Source of the DNA: Massilia solisilvae
GTDB lineage: Bacteria; Pseudomonadota; Gammaproteobacteria; Burkholderiales; Burkholderiaceae_D
Assembly: GCF_024753215.1 (NCBI RefSeq)
Contig: NZ_JANUGV010000002.1
Location: 372,001 to 436,000 of the forward strand
Direction of reading: 5' to 3'
DNA: 64,000 nt
Part shown: positions 49,746 through 58,454 of the stretch, piece by piece
Layout: each line of letters starts with the position of its first letter
Numbering within the stretch: position 1 is the first letter of the stretch
Program-made: the position numbers and the translations under genes
The notes under the pieces: generated by a model
Database searches by the model: none
Seen by the model: the letters and a program-made list of their open reading frames with translations, nothing else
Told to the model about the DNA's origin: nothing

Positions 49746-50363
49746 ATGAACGATCCTCTCGACGACATCACCAACAAAACGCTGGCCCACTACGCGCATA
49801 ACGCCGACGCCTTCTTCGCCGGCACCATCGACCACGACGTCAGCCAGAACATCGATGCGCTCCTGAACGCCATCGACGCCGAGCCGCCTTTCACGATCCT
49901 CGACCTTGGCTGCGGACCCGGCCGCGACCTGAAATCCTTCGCCGCACGCGGCCACCACGCCATTGGCCTGGACGGTTGCGAACAATTCGTCCACATGGCA
50001 CGCCGCTTCAGCGGCTGCGAAGTCTGGCACCAGCACTTGCTGCACCTGCGGCTGCCCCATGAAACCTTTGACGGGATCTTCGCCAACGCGGTCCTGTTCC
50101 ACGTTCCCAGTGCCGCGCTGCCCAAGGTGTTGGCCGACCTGCATGCCGCGCTGAAGCCTGGCGGCGTCCTGTTCAGCTCCAATCCTCGTGGACACAACGA
50201 AGAAGGCTGGAACGGTCCTCGCTACGGCAGTTACTATGACTACGACACTTGGGAACGCTACCTCACCACCGCCGGCTTCCTTCCGGTGGATCACTATTAC
50301 CGTCCAACAGGATTACCTCGCGACCAGCAGCCCTGGCTCGCCAGCGTCTGGCGCAAATGCTAG
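49746..50363 (+). CDS. SAM-dependent methyltransferase, class I
   Basis: 205 residues. Motif I I-L-D-L-G-C-G-P-G-R-D-L, motif II region GLDGCEQFVHMAR, and the FANAVLFHVPSAALPKVLADL block are standard for Rossmann methyltransferases of the UbiE/Methyltransf_11 group. Substrate unknown. The ATG follows directly on a family B repeat and no ribosome site is visible, so the true start may be an internal codon, or translation may be inefficient. No operon partner. Confidence 0.85.
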   Translation: MNDPLDDITNKTLAHYAHNADAFFAGTIDHDVSQNIDALLNAIDAEPPFTILDLGCGPGRDLKSFAARGHHAIGLDGCEQFVHMARRFSGCEVWHQHLLHLRLPHETFDGIFANAVLFHVPSAALPKVLADLHAALKPGGVLFSSNPRGHNEEGWNGPRYGSYYDYDTWERYLTTAGFLPVDHYYRPTGLPRDQQPWLASVWRKC

Positions 50364-50442
50364 TGTTACCTGGCGTACGGACCGCATGTGTCGTTCGGCG
50401 TAGGATAAAGACTCGTTTCAACGACAGAGCGAGGTAATCCAA

Positions 50443-50622
50443 ATGAACGACGACCAAATCAAAGGCAAAGCCAAAGACATCGGCGGCAAAATTCAGGAAG
50501 AGGTCGGCAAGGTCACTGGCAGCAGCCAGCAGCAGACCGAAGGCCTGTCGAACCAAGCCGAAGGCAAAGTGCAAGAGAAGTGGGGCGACCTGAAGGACGC
50601 CGTGAACAAAGGCAACCGCTGA
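50443..50622 (+). CDS. CsbD-like stress protein
   Basis: 59 residues. The sequence MNDDQIKGKAKDIGGKIQEE and the repeat-like QAEGKVQEKWGDLKDAV are the CsbD fold, a small hydrophilic four-helix stress protein. GAGG at 50431-50434 precedes the ATG. CsbD genes are usually induced by general stress. It is shown here because it is only 59 codons long. Followed by a strong terminator. Confidence 0.9.
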   Translation: MNDDQIKGKAKDIGGKIQEEVGKVTGSSQQQTEGLSNQAEGKVQEKWGDLKDAVNKGNR

Positions 50623-50646
50623 TCCCAGCGAGCTTTTTGCAAACAG

Positions 50647-50679
50647 CAGCCGCGCACGCAAGCGCGGCTGTTTTTTTTT
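50647..50679 (+). terminator. Terminator of the CsbD-like gene
   Basis: CAGCCGCGC / GCGCGGCTG stem, ACGCAA loop, nine T in a row. Confidence 0.93.
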
Positions 50680-50750
50680 GCGTTCCGGCTTTTGGCTTTT
50701 GTTAAATCTCGGCATAACGCCATAGACCGCAGGGAACAAAAAAGGCGCTA

Positions 50751-50780
50751 TTGACAGTATATCTTCTTCGTAAGTATCCT
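50751..50780 (+). promoter_or_regulatory. Promoter of the chemoreceptor gene
   Basis: Perfect TTGACA, 18-nt spacer, TATCCT; ends 52 nt before the start codon. Confidence 0.5.
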
Positions 50781-50831
50781 GAGTAACGAATATTTCCCAA
50801 CGGAAACTTATAAAATCAAGGGGTGCTGGAA

Positions 50832-52505
50832 GTGAGATTCGCGGATTTAAAAGTCGGGGTACGCCTGGGTGCAGGCTTCGCGCTGATGATCGTGCTGCTG
50901 TTCGTGGTGGCGCTCGTCGGCATCACCCGCCTGCAAGACAGTAATCAAACCACGGCCAAAGTGGTACAGGATCGCTATACAAAGGCGGCGTTGAGCGCGC
51001 GCCTGCGCGATTCCGTGAATACCGGGGCCGTGAACCTGCGCACCGCCTTGTTGTTTTCCGACCCGGCCGCCGCGAAGCAGTATCTGGAACAGCTGACGAC
51101 AACGCGCAAGGGAAGCCAGGAGATTCTCGCCAGGCTGGAGAAACTGAACATCACGCCGACCGGAAAAGCGCTCTACAAGGAGATCAACGATACGCGCGCC
51201 AAGTACGCGCCGGCACGCGATCGCACCGCCAGTCTCTATCTGGAAGGGAAGCAGGCGGAGGCCGTGCAATTGCTCACGACCGAGCTTGTGCCGTTGCAGG
51301 CGGCCTATTTTGATGCCATCGACAAGATGGTCAAATACCAGGAACAGCAAATGGAACGCGACAGCGCCGATGCCGCGGAAGCCGGCCGCCAGGCGATCAT
51401 CCTGATGATTGGCCTGGCGCTGGCCGCGGCTGTGGCGGCGACACTCATCGGCTTTGTGGTTGCACGCTCCATTACGACACCGGTCGCAACTGCTGTCGAG
51501 GTAGCAGAAGCAGTGGCGCAGGGCGACCTGACCCGGCAAATCCAGGTCAACAGCAAGGACGAAATCGGCCAACTGCTGACCGCACTCAAGCACATGAACG
51601 AGAGCCTGGTGCGGATCGTGTCCGAGGTCCGTACCGGTACCGATACCATTGCCACCGCATCTGGCGAGATCGCTGCCGGCAACCAGGACCTGTCCTCGCG
51701 CACGGAAGAACAGGCCAGCTCGCTGGAAGAAACGGCGTCGTCGATGGAAGAGCTCACCTCGACCGTCCGGCAGAGCGCGGAGAATGCACACCAGGCCAAC
51801 CAGCTTGCCGCCGCTGCATCGCAGATTGCCGGCAAGGGCGGCGAGGTGGTGGGCCAGGTCGTCCAGACGATGGCATCGATCAATGAATCTTCGTCCAAGA
51901 TCCAGGAGATCATTGGCGTGATCGATGGGATCGCGTTCCAGACCAATATTCTCGCGCTCAACGCGGCCGTGGAAGCGGCGCGCGCCGGTGAGCAGGGCCG
52001 CGGCTTCGCTGTCGTCGCGTCCGAAGTGCGCAATCTGGCGCAGCGCTCGGCTGCTGCCGCAAAGGAAATCAAGGAGCTGATCAACGATTCCGTGGAACGG
52101 GTTGACGACGGTACCAAGCTGGTGGGGCAGGCCGGAGTGACCATGCAGGAAATTGTCCAGAGCGTGCAGCGGGTCACGGACATCATGACCGAAATGACGG
52201 CCGCGACCCGCGAGCAGACCGCCGGCATCGAGCAGATCAACCTGGCGATCAGCCAGATGGACCAGGTGACCCAGCAAAACGCGTCGCTCGTCGAGGAAGC
52301 GGCTGCGGCGTCGGAGGCCATGCAGGAGCAAGCGGGCAGCCTGGCGCGCGCGGTGAGCGTGTTCCGGCTGAATCAGGCAATGGCCGACCGGTCGGGCGCG
52401 GCCGTCGGGCGCCGCACGCCTATCGCACCCTCGGTCTCCGCACCGCCAGCCAAGCGCATCGCCGCGGCAAGGACTTCGAGGGACGAGGAGTGGGCCGAAT
52501 TGTGA
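50832..52505 (+). CDS. Methyl-accepting chemotaxis protein
   Basis: 557 residues from the GTG at 50832, chosen over the in-frame GTG at 50823 because AAGGGG has proper spacing and related receptors begin near [10 protein letters not shown] short cytoplasmic start, membrane helix 1 (about 11-33), a four-helix-bundle periplasmic sensor (about 34-185), membrane helix 2 (about 187-210), HAMP and a long signalling coil follow. The hairpin tip shows the typical block [20 protein letters not shown] then [20 protein letters not shown]. The end EEWAEL is close to a CheR-docking pentapeptide. Ligand unknown. Confidence 0.94.
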   Translation: MRFADLKVGVRLGAGFALMIVLLFVVALVGITRLQDSNQTTAKVVQDRYTKAALSARLRDSVNTGAVNLRTALLFSDPAAAKQYLEQLTTTRKGSQEILARLEKLNITPTGKALYKEINDTRAKYAPARDRTASLYLEGKQAEAVQLLTTELVPLQAAYFDAIDKMVKYQEQQMERDSADAAEAGRQAIILMIGLALAAAVAATLIGFVVARSITTPVATAVEVAEAVAQGDLTRQIQVNSKDEIGQLLTALKHMNESLVRIVSEVRTGTDTIATASGEIAAGNQDLSSRTEEQASSLEETASSMEELTSTVRQSAENAHQANQLAAAASQIAGKGGEVVGQVVQTMASINESSSKIQEIIGVIDGIAFQTNILALNAAVEAARAGEQGRGFAVVASEVRNLAQRSAAAAKEIKELINDSVERVDDGTKLVGQAGVTMQEIVQSVQRVTDIMTEMTAATREQTAGIEQINLAISQMDQVTQQNASLVEEAAAASEAMQEQAGSLARAVSVFRLNQAMADRSGAAVGRRTPIAPSVSAPPAKRIAAARTSRDEEWAEL

Positions 52506-52616
52506 CCCCAGGAACTGTCACTGCCAACGGCGGCTTCAGGTCCGCTGCAGCCGGGCTCTGAACGGCAGCTTCCGACTCGAAGCAGCCGTTGAATAGCAAA
52601 CAGGCTTTTGCATCCT

Positions 52617-53063
52617 TCAAGTGGCCGGTTTGCGTGATTTCTTCTTCGTGCGTAGCGACTCTGCCGACTTCCACACCGAGCTATTTGGAAACAGTATCCA
52701 CGTAGACTTCCACGCGTTTCGCCTGACCCCACCCGCAGCATTGACGAAGCCGCACGGGGAGACTTTCTCCCCGTTGTAGATGATCGCGTCACCTTCGACC
52801 CGGCAATGGAAATTTCTGCCATTGAAAATGGTCCTCAGCAGCGTTCCGTCCGGCAGAAAAACGTTTTTCCACTGATAGCCCGAGAGTGATGGCATTTGGA
52901 ACGATTCAGGATTGTGCCTGGACAGCCACTCCCGGATTGCGGCGGCACCGATCTCCCAGATTTCTTGACGAAACCCGGTCCTCACCGAGGCTGACACAAG
53001 TTTCTGATAGATCTCCAACGATACGGGAAGAGCCATGGCAGGCTCGGGATGCTCTCTTTGCAT
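52617..53063 (-). CDS. Hypothetical protein with RAMA/DUF4357-like segment
   Basis: 148 residues from the ATG at 53063 (GTGAGG five bases upstream); a longer frame to 53144 has no such site. The N-terminal half is helical and may bind a partner (YQKLVSASVRTGFRQEIWEI). The second half reads LLRTIFNGRNFHC..VEGDAIIYNGEKVSPCGFVNAAG..RRNAWKSTW, the beta-beta pattern of RAMA/DUF4357-like domains, often tied to restriction or modification systems. It ends in a basic tail. The assignment is by eye and uncertain. GC content drops relative to neighbours; it lies next to an AbiC-like gene on the same strand. Confidence 0.55.
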   Translation of the reverse strand: MQREHPEPAMALPVSLEIYQKLVSASVRTGFRQEIWEIGAAAIREWLSRHNPESFQMPSLSGYQWKNVFLPDGTLLRTIFNGRNFHCRVEGDAIIYNGEKVSPCGFVNAAGGVRRNAWKSTWILFPNSSVWKSAESLRTKKKSRKPAT

Positions 53064-53395
53064 ACAGGCCTCACTTTCGCACGATATTGATCGAATCGGC
53101 CCGATATCAACGCGCGACCGCGCGATTTTCACGCGAAACCGCACGCTCGCGTTCCGAAATCGTCCGAACCGTTCACGCTTTCAAACGATTCGTTCGCTAC
53201 ACATGAGTTAGATTCGCCGGCCGGGTGTATCGTTCAATTTCGGGACTGAATCGTCTGTTTTCGCGCAAAGAGCGTGAGGAATCGCGCGGGAATCATATCG
53301 TTTCGCGGCGATCGCGGATCAAATCGTGCAGTATCGCGCATTAACGGAGCTATTCGGAAAAGCCCTATTCGTCCCTGCCTTTCAAATGCGCACCG
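53064..53395. other. Gene-free stretch with dense ATCG/CGAT words
   Basis: 332 bp without a convincing gene. It is rich in short words ATCG, AATCG and CGTTC (for example GATCGAATCGG, GAAATCGTCCG, GTATCGTTC, AATCGCGCG, GCGATCGCGG) and has several A/T interruptions. No clear promoter, stem or terminator was found. Confidence 0.4.
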
Positions 53396-54385
53396 TTATT
53401 TTTTCACCGGCAGGATGGGCAGCTGGGCATCCAGAAGAAATTCGTGCACCTTCGGGTTCGTACCAAACGCCCCGGGTGCCAGCGGTGCGGGGACCCGGTG
53501 TTTAGCGGTTTCTCCAGGCGGGACGGCGACGAGGTATTCGCGAAAATAATTCGATTCGGTCGGCAGGTTCTCGTGATACAGCTCCTTCGCCGAGCGATCG
53601 TAGCGCAGGGGCAGGTGTTCCAGTATCCTGTAGTCGATGACAAGCTGTTTGAACTCACCCCTGTCCACCATCCCTTGAAGGCAGTTATAGAAGAGCAAGG
53701 CAAGTTCGTTTGCCGATAATTGGGCTCGTACGATGGCGGTATAGGTCTGAATGGTCTCCGGGTCGATCGATTCATGCTTCAGCCGGTCCGCCAAACGCAG
53801 GATCTGGTAGAGGTTACGGAAATAGTGGCCAAGCACATGGTTGTTCTCGACCTGTAGCCTTTCCCGGTAAATCTCGACGCGCGACACAGTGTTCGTTTCT
53901 GCTTTAGCTATCCGGTCAAGTATCACCGCGAATACGGCCCGCCCGCGCGCTATTTCCGGCTCCTCTGGGGGAACGTTGGCAATGCGCAGCATCTCGCGTC
54001 GCTCGGCGCTGTCGGGAATGATCTTTGAATCGAATACCAGCTCATCGACGATCTTGTTGTGCAGGTCGAGCAGGTTGAAAAACGTGGTCTCAAACCGCTG
54101 CAGCGTGGATGTCGAGATGGTGGCACGCTGCATCACAATGGTGACGGCCAACCCGATCACCGTGAGGAACGCGAGAATCGGATTGAGCACCCCGCCGAAG
54201 AAATCGCCGAAGGTGCCCAGCGGCGTAGCCACTCCCCAATGCCCGGCAACGTCAACGACGGTCAAGCCCACGATAAAAACGATAATGCCGATTGCGACAT
54301 AAAACAGCACGCTGGCAAGACGTTTGGTCGTGGGGTCGAGATTGTCGATCTTGCCGTTTGTGAAGAGCTTGTAGATTGCGTCCAT
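53396..54385 (-). CDS. Putative phage abortive infection protein, AbiC-like
   Basis: 329 residues from the ATG at 54385. Two N-terminal membrane helices (about 20-42 and 58-84, FGGVLNPILAFLTVIGLAVTIVM) are followed by a cytoplasmic part matching the putative AbiC family: ISTSTLQRFETTFFNLLDLHNKIVDEL, then NHVLGHYFRNLYQILRL and ARAQLSANELALLFYNCL. The order and motifs fit PF16872-type proteins, first known from lactococcal AbiC. Mechanism is not known. GC content is lower than around it, consistent with transfer. Defence role is inferred from family alone. Confidence 0.8.
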   Translation of the reverse strand: MDAIYKLFTNGKIDNLDPTTKRLASVLFYVAIGIIVFIVGLTVVDVAGHWGVATPLGTFGDFFGGVLNPILAFLTVIGLAVTIVMQRATISTSTLQRFETTFFNLLDLHNKIVDELVFDSKIIPDSAERREMLRIANVPPEEPEIARGRAVFAVILDRIAKAETNTVSRVEIYRERLQVENNHVLGHYFRNLYQILRLADRLKHESIDPETIQTYTAIVRAQLSANELALLFYNCLQGMVDRGEFKQLVIDYRILEHLPLRYDRSAKELYHENLPTESNYFREYLVAVPPGETAKHRVPAPLAPGAFGTNPKVHEFLLDAQLPILPVKK

Positions 54386-54414
54386 CGAAAAGTCAGATTG
54401 CTTTGATGTCGAGA

Positions 54415-54438
54415 AAACGGCCGCTCGAGGCGGCCGTT
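54415..54438 (-). terminator. Probable terminator of the S9 peptidase gene
   Basis: AACGGCCGC / GCGGCCGTT stem around TCGAG; on the minus strand it is followed by TTTTC, and lies 20 nt beyond the stop. Confidence 0.6.
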
Positions 54439-54458
54439 CAGGGAAAGGCAATGCCTGG

Positions 54459-56681
54459 TTACTTTGCCTCGGTGCCCCCAAGGTTCTTCTTGAAGAACGC
54501 CTCGATCAGCCCATACACGTGCCGCTGTCCGGCCCGCGACGAAATGCCATGCTTCGCGCCGGGGTAGGTCATCAGGTCGAACTTCACGTTGCGATTGACC
54601 AGCGAATCGATCAGGCGCGTGCTGTTGGTGAACAGCACGTTATCGTCGGCCATGCCGTGCACCAGCAGCAGCGGCGACTTGAGCCCGTCCAGGTGCGCGA
54701 ACACGCCGCTTTGCTGGTACGCCTCGGGCACCGATTTCGGCGTGCCGCCCACGAACTGCTCGGTGTAGTGCGTGTCATACAGCGCCCAGTCCGTCACCGG
54801 CGCCACCGACACGCCCATCGCGATCTTGTCCGAGGCCGCCGCCAGCATGCGCAGCGTCATGAAGCCGCCGTAGCTCCAGCCGAACACGCCCACGCGCCTG
54901 GGATCGACGTAGCTTTGCTTGCTCAGCCACTCGATGCCGGTCAGCTGGTCCTCGACTTCATGCTTGCCGAGCTGGCCGTAGATCACGTCGGTGAACTGGC
55001 GCTCGCGGCGCGACGAGCCGCGGTTGTCCAGCGTGAACACGATGAAGCCCTGCTGCGCCATGTACTGGTTGAACAGCGAGCTTCCCCACTGGCGCGTCAC
55101 GCGCTGCGAGTGCGGGCCGCCGTACACGAACAGAAACACCGGATAGCGCTTGTTCGGATCGAAACCGGCCGGCTTGATCATCGAGTAGTACATCGTCTGC
55201 CCGTCGTGCGCCTTGATGGTGCCGAACTCGGTCGGCAGGTGGCTCGCCACGTACGGCGCGTACGGATGCTTGGCGTTCAGCTCATTGTGCTCCAGCCATT
55301 CGACCATGCTGCCGTCCGGCTTGCGGATCGACACTTGCGGCGGCGTGGCCGGGTCCGAGAAGGTGTCGACGAACAGCTTGCCGTTCTGCGCAAAGCTGTC
55401 CTCGTGCCAGCCGTCGGCCTTGGTGATGCGCACCGGCTTGTCGGCGTTGCTGCCGTCCAGGTTCAGCGCGTAGGCTTGCTTGTCGATCACGGCGTCGCGG
55501 TTCGATGCCACGTACACCTTGCCGGCCTGCTCGTCCACGGCCAGCACGTTGTCCACGCCCCATTCGCCGCGCGAGATCGGGTGCAGCAGCTTGCCGTTCA
55601 GGTCGTACAGGTACAGGTGGTTGCGGCCGGTGCGCTCCGAGGCCCAGATGAAGGCCGGGCGGCTTTTCAAAAAGCGCAGGTCGTCATGGATGCTGACCCA
55701 GGTCTTCGAGGTTTCGCTCAAGAGCGGACGCTGGGCGAGGGTGGCGGCGTCCACCGCCACCAGGTCCAGGCGCTTCTGGTCGCGCGTCTGGCGCTGGTAC
55801 ACGAGGGTCTTGCTGTCGGCGCTCCAGTCGGCGCGCACCAGGTAGATGTCCTTCTCGGGGCCCAGGTCCACTTTCTTCTGCTCGCCGGTTGCGGGCGAGA
55901 CGATCATCAGGTCCACCAGCACGTTCGGGTCGCCGGCGGCCGGGTAGCGCTGGTCGATCACGTCGGTGCGGTCGGCGTAGATCTCGAAGCGGCGCGCCAC
56001 GGGCACCTGGGATTCATCGAAGCGCTTGTAGGCCAGCGCGGAATCGTCCGGCGCCCAGTAGTAGCCGGTGCGCTGGCCCATTTCTTCCTGCGCGACGAAT
56101 TCGGCCTCGCCGTTGTGGATCGTGCCCTTGCCATCAAGGGTGAGCTGGCGCTCCTTGCCGGTGGACAGGTCGATCACGTACAGGTTCTGGTCGCGCACGT
56201 AAGAGACGTAGCGGCCCTTCGGCGAGATCTTTGGATCGGTGACATTGCCCGACGCAACCTTGCGCGCCTGATCCGGGTTGGCCACGTCCACCAGGTACAG
56301 GTCGCCCGCGATCGGCACCAGCAGCTGCTTGCCGCTGGGCGCCCAGCTGTAGCTGATGATGCCCGACAGGCTGGCCACGCGTGCGCGTTCGCGGCGTGCG
56401 CGTTCTTCCGGCGACAGGTTTTCGTTGGGGACCAGTTTCTTGGAGTCGACCAGGCGGTGCATGGTCTTGTCCTTCATGTTGAATTCCCACAGGTCCATCT
56501 GGAACTGGTTGTCCTCGCGGCCGCGCAGGAAGGTCACGCGCTCGCCGTCCGGCGACACGCGCAGGTTGCGCACGCCCGGGCCGGACAGGGACGGGTCGGC
56601 GTAGATGCGGTCGAGGGTCAGTTTTTCGGCGGAAGCAGGCAGGGCCGCGATGGCGGCCAGCAGGCAGAGAAGAAGGCGCAT
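54459..56681 (-). CDS. S9 family dipeptidyl peptidase IV-like serine peptidase
   Basis: 740 residues; signal peptide about 1-19 (LLCLLAAIAALPASAE), so periplasmic. An N-terminal beta-propeller (about 30-480) carries the double-Glu segment AQEEMGQRTGYYW, which binds the free N-terminus in DPP4. The C-terminal alpha/beta hydrolase has nucleophile Ser in GWSYGG (about 603), Asp in MADDNVLF and His in AKHGIS (about 711). It should cleave X-Pro or X-Ala dipeptides. Terminator-like hairpin downstream at 54415-54438. Together with the M1, M13, M16 and CocE enzymes it adds to a rich set of exported peptidases. Confidence 0.93.
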   Translation of the reverse strand: MRLLLCLLAAIAALPASAEKLTLDRIYADPSLSGPGVRNLRVSPDGERVTFLRGREDNQFQMDLWEFNMKDKTMHRLVDSKKLVPNENLSPEERARRERARVASLSGIISYSWAPSGKQLLVPIAGDLYLVDVANPDQARKVASGNVTDPKISPKGRYVSYVRDQNLYVIDLSTGKERQLTLDGKGTIHNGEAEFVAQEEMGQRTGYYWAPDDSALAYKRFDESQVPVARRFEIYADRTDVIDQRYPAAGDPNVLVDLMIVSPATGEQKKVDLGPEKDIYLVRADWSADSKTLVYQRQTRDQKRLDLVAVDAATLAQRPLLSETSKTWVSIHDDLRFLKSRPAFIWASERTGRNHLYLYDLNGKLLHPISRGEWGVDNVLAVDEQAGKVYVASNRDAVIDKQAYALNLDGSNADKPVRITKADGWHEDSFAQNGKLFVDTFSDPATPPQVSIRKPDGSMVEWLEHNELNAKHPYAPYVASHLPTEFGTIKAHDGQTMYYSMIKPAGFDPNKRYPVFLFVYGGPHSQRVTRQWGSSLFNQYMAQQGFIVFTLDNRGSSRRERQFTDVIYGQLGKHEVEDQLTGIEWLSKQSYVDPRRVGVFGWSYGGFMTLRMLAAASDKIAMGVSVAPVTDWALYDTHYTEQFVGGTPKSVPEAYQQSGVFAHLDGLKSPLLLVHGMADDNVLFTNSTRLIDSLVNRNVKFDLMTYPGAKHGISSRAGQRHVYGLIEAFFKKNLGGTEAK

Positions 56682-56765
56682 TGGCAGTGTCTCTTTAGTT
56701 AGTTTTGTGCAACCACGAGACGATACCAGAGAAGAGGTCGCAAAGCTGTAAATATGGATGCTTCT

Positions 56766-56862
56766 GTAGGGTGGGCAGATTCTCTGCCCACGCGGTCAAG
56801 CACAGGGTGCAATGACGCGAACGCCGCTTGAACGCATGGGCGGAAAAGCCCGCCCACCCTAC
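56766..56862. repeat. REPIN family A, copy 4
   Basis: GTAGGGTGGGCAGATTCTCT followed by GCCCACGCGG, and inverted unit GAACGCATGGGCGG...CCGCCCACCCTAC. The end CTAC holds the stop codon of the MATE gene on the minus strand. Confidence 0.85.
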
Positions 56863-58256
56863 GAATTCGAGGCCGCCTTGTGGGCCGACAGCCGCGCCAG
56901 AAACCACGTCAGCAACACCGCCGCGACCGTGAGACCGATCACGAGCGCGATCCAGAAGCCTTTTGCTGCCAGCGGTGCGGCGGGCGCGGCCGGCGCCCAC
57001 GCCGGGGCCAGTCCCAGCAGGCAGCCCAGCGGCAGCGCGAACACCCAGAACGCGAGCATGTGGATCAGCATCGGCGGCCGGGTGACCTTGTAGCCGCGGA
57101 TGGCCGAGGCGGCGGCCACCTGGGTCGAGTCCGACAGCTGGAACAGCGCGGCAAACAGCAGCAGGGTGACGGTGGTCGCCTGCACCGCGGGATCGGAGGT
57201 GTAGGCGCGTGCGATCTCCCAGCGGAACACCGAAATGAAGGCCGCCGAGAGGAAACCGAACGCAATGCACATGCCCACGCCCACCCAGGCGACGAAGCGG
57301 GCGCGCTGCGGATTGCCTTCGCCCATTGCCTGTCCCACGCGGGTGAGGACGCCGATACCAAAGCTGAGCGGCACCATGAACACCAGCGACACGAAGTTGA
57401 GCGCAATCTGGTGCGCCGACACCTGCACCACCCCGAAACGCGCCACCAGCAGGCTGATCAGGCCGAAGGCGCTGACCTCGGCAAAATAGGTGATGCCAAT
57501 CGGAATGCCGAGCTTGAGCATGGCGCCAATTTCTTCCCAGTCCGGCCCGTCCCATTGGGCGAACGGATAGGTCATGCGGTAGGCGGGCGCGGTGCGAATC
57601 CACCACAGCATGGCGCCCAGCATCAGCCACATGCCGCTGGCCGTGGACACCGCGCAGCCGATCGCGCCCAGGCGCGGCAGGCCGAAGTGGCCGAACACGA
57701 GCAGCCAGTTGAGCACCACGTTGTAGAGCAGGCCAAAGATGGCGATCATCATCACCGGCTTGGTCTGGTTGATGCTGGTGGTGTAGCCATACAGCGCGCG
57801 GTAGCAGGCAAAGGCCGGCATGCCCACGCTGATGACGTGCAGGAAGGTGGAGGCGCGGTCGGCGACGTCGCGTTCGAGCCCGATATGGTCGAACAGCAGG
57901 GTACACAGATTGGCGAAGGCACAGGCGATCAGGCCGATGAACAGGCCCTTCCACAGGCTCTGGCGCACCGAGTGCGGGATCTTGTCGTAGCGCGCGCCGC
58001 CGATTTCGTGTGCGACCACGGTGTTAATCGCCATCATCGTGCCCATGACGGTGACCAGCACGATCGACCAGACCGATGCGCCGAGCGAGACGGCGGCCAG
58101 TTCCTTGGCGTTGACGTGGCCGGTCATCGCCACGTCGGCCACGCCCATGCCGACCGTTGCCAGCTGGCCGACCAGCATCGGCCACGACAGCTTCCAGAGC
58201 GTGGCGATCTCGGTGCGGACGGGCGTGGCGGGACGGGTGATGGCGGTGTCGTTCAT
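56859..58256 (-). CDS. MATE family multidrug efflux transporter
   Basis: 465 residues, the normal size for NorM-type pumps, with twelve expected membrane helices in two MatE halves (first about 20-225, second about 245-445). The early L-S-W-P-M-L-V-G-Q-L and VADVAMTGHVNAKELAAVSLG, and the mirrored LGIPIGITYFAEV in the second half, fit. Exports cationic drugs or metabolites in exchange for Na+ or H+. The stop TAG (56859-56861) lies in the GTAG/CTAC end of a REPIN, so the last residues (KAASNS) may have been set by its insertion. Confidence 0.92.
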   Translation of the reverse strand: MNDTAITRPATPVRTEIATLWKLSWPMLVGQLATVGMGVADVAMTGHVNAKELAAVSLGASVWSIVLVTVMGTMMAINTVVAHEIGGARYDKIPHSVRQSLWKGLFIGLIACAFANLCTLLFDHIGLERDVADRASTFLHVISVGMPAFACYRALYGYTTSINQTKPVMMIAIFGLLYNVVLNWLLVFGHFGLPRLGAIGCAVSTASGMWLMLGAMLWWIRTAPAYRMTYPFAQWDGPDWEEIGAMLKLGIPIGITYFAEVSAFGLISLLVARFGVVQVSAHQIALNFVSLVFMVPLSFGIGVLTRVGQAMGEGNPQRARFVAWVGVGMCIAFGFLSAAFISVFRWEIARAYTSDPAVQATTVTLLLFAALFQLSDSTQVAAASAIRGYKVTRPPMLIHMLAFWVFALPLGCLLGLAPAWAPAAPAAPLAAKGFWIALVIGLTVAAVLLTWFLARLSAHKAASNS

Positions 58257-58331
58257 GGGCGGTTCGGTGGGGACGAAAGCCGGGATTTTACTGATTAATT
58301 GCTAAGGCTGCGTGACGAGCGTGCATGGCAA

Positions 58332-58444
58332 GCTGTCGTTCCGGCGAAAGCCGGAACCCATACCCCGGTTGCATGATCGCGCACCCTTGCCAGGGCGCGA
58401 GGCGGGACACTCGGCATGGGTCGCGGCTTTTCGCCGGGACGACG
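58332..58444. repeat. Family B repeat pair, divergent
   Basis: GTCGTTCCGGCGAAAGCCGG with AACCCATACCC, then CGGCATGGGTCGCGGCTTTT followed by CGCCGGGACGACGG. Lies in the gap between the MATE gene and the cytochrome c gene; its end is 10 nt from the cytochrome stop. Confidence 0.75.
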
Positions 58445-58454
58445 GCGACCCCGC

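Noticed and set aside
50703..50726. Sigma-28-like promoter before the chemoreceptor (TAAA..GCCATAGA)
   Set aside because: Spacing between the halves is about 12 instead of 15 nt and the -10 half deviates; the TTGACA-18-TATCCT promoter nearer to the gene is better.
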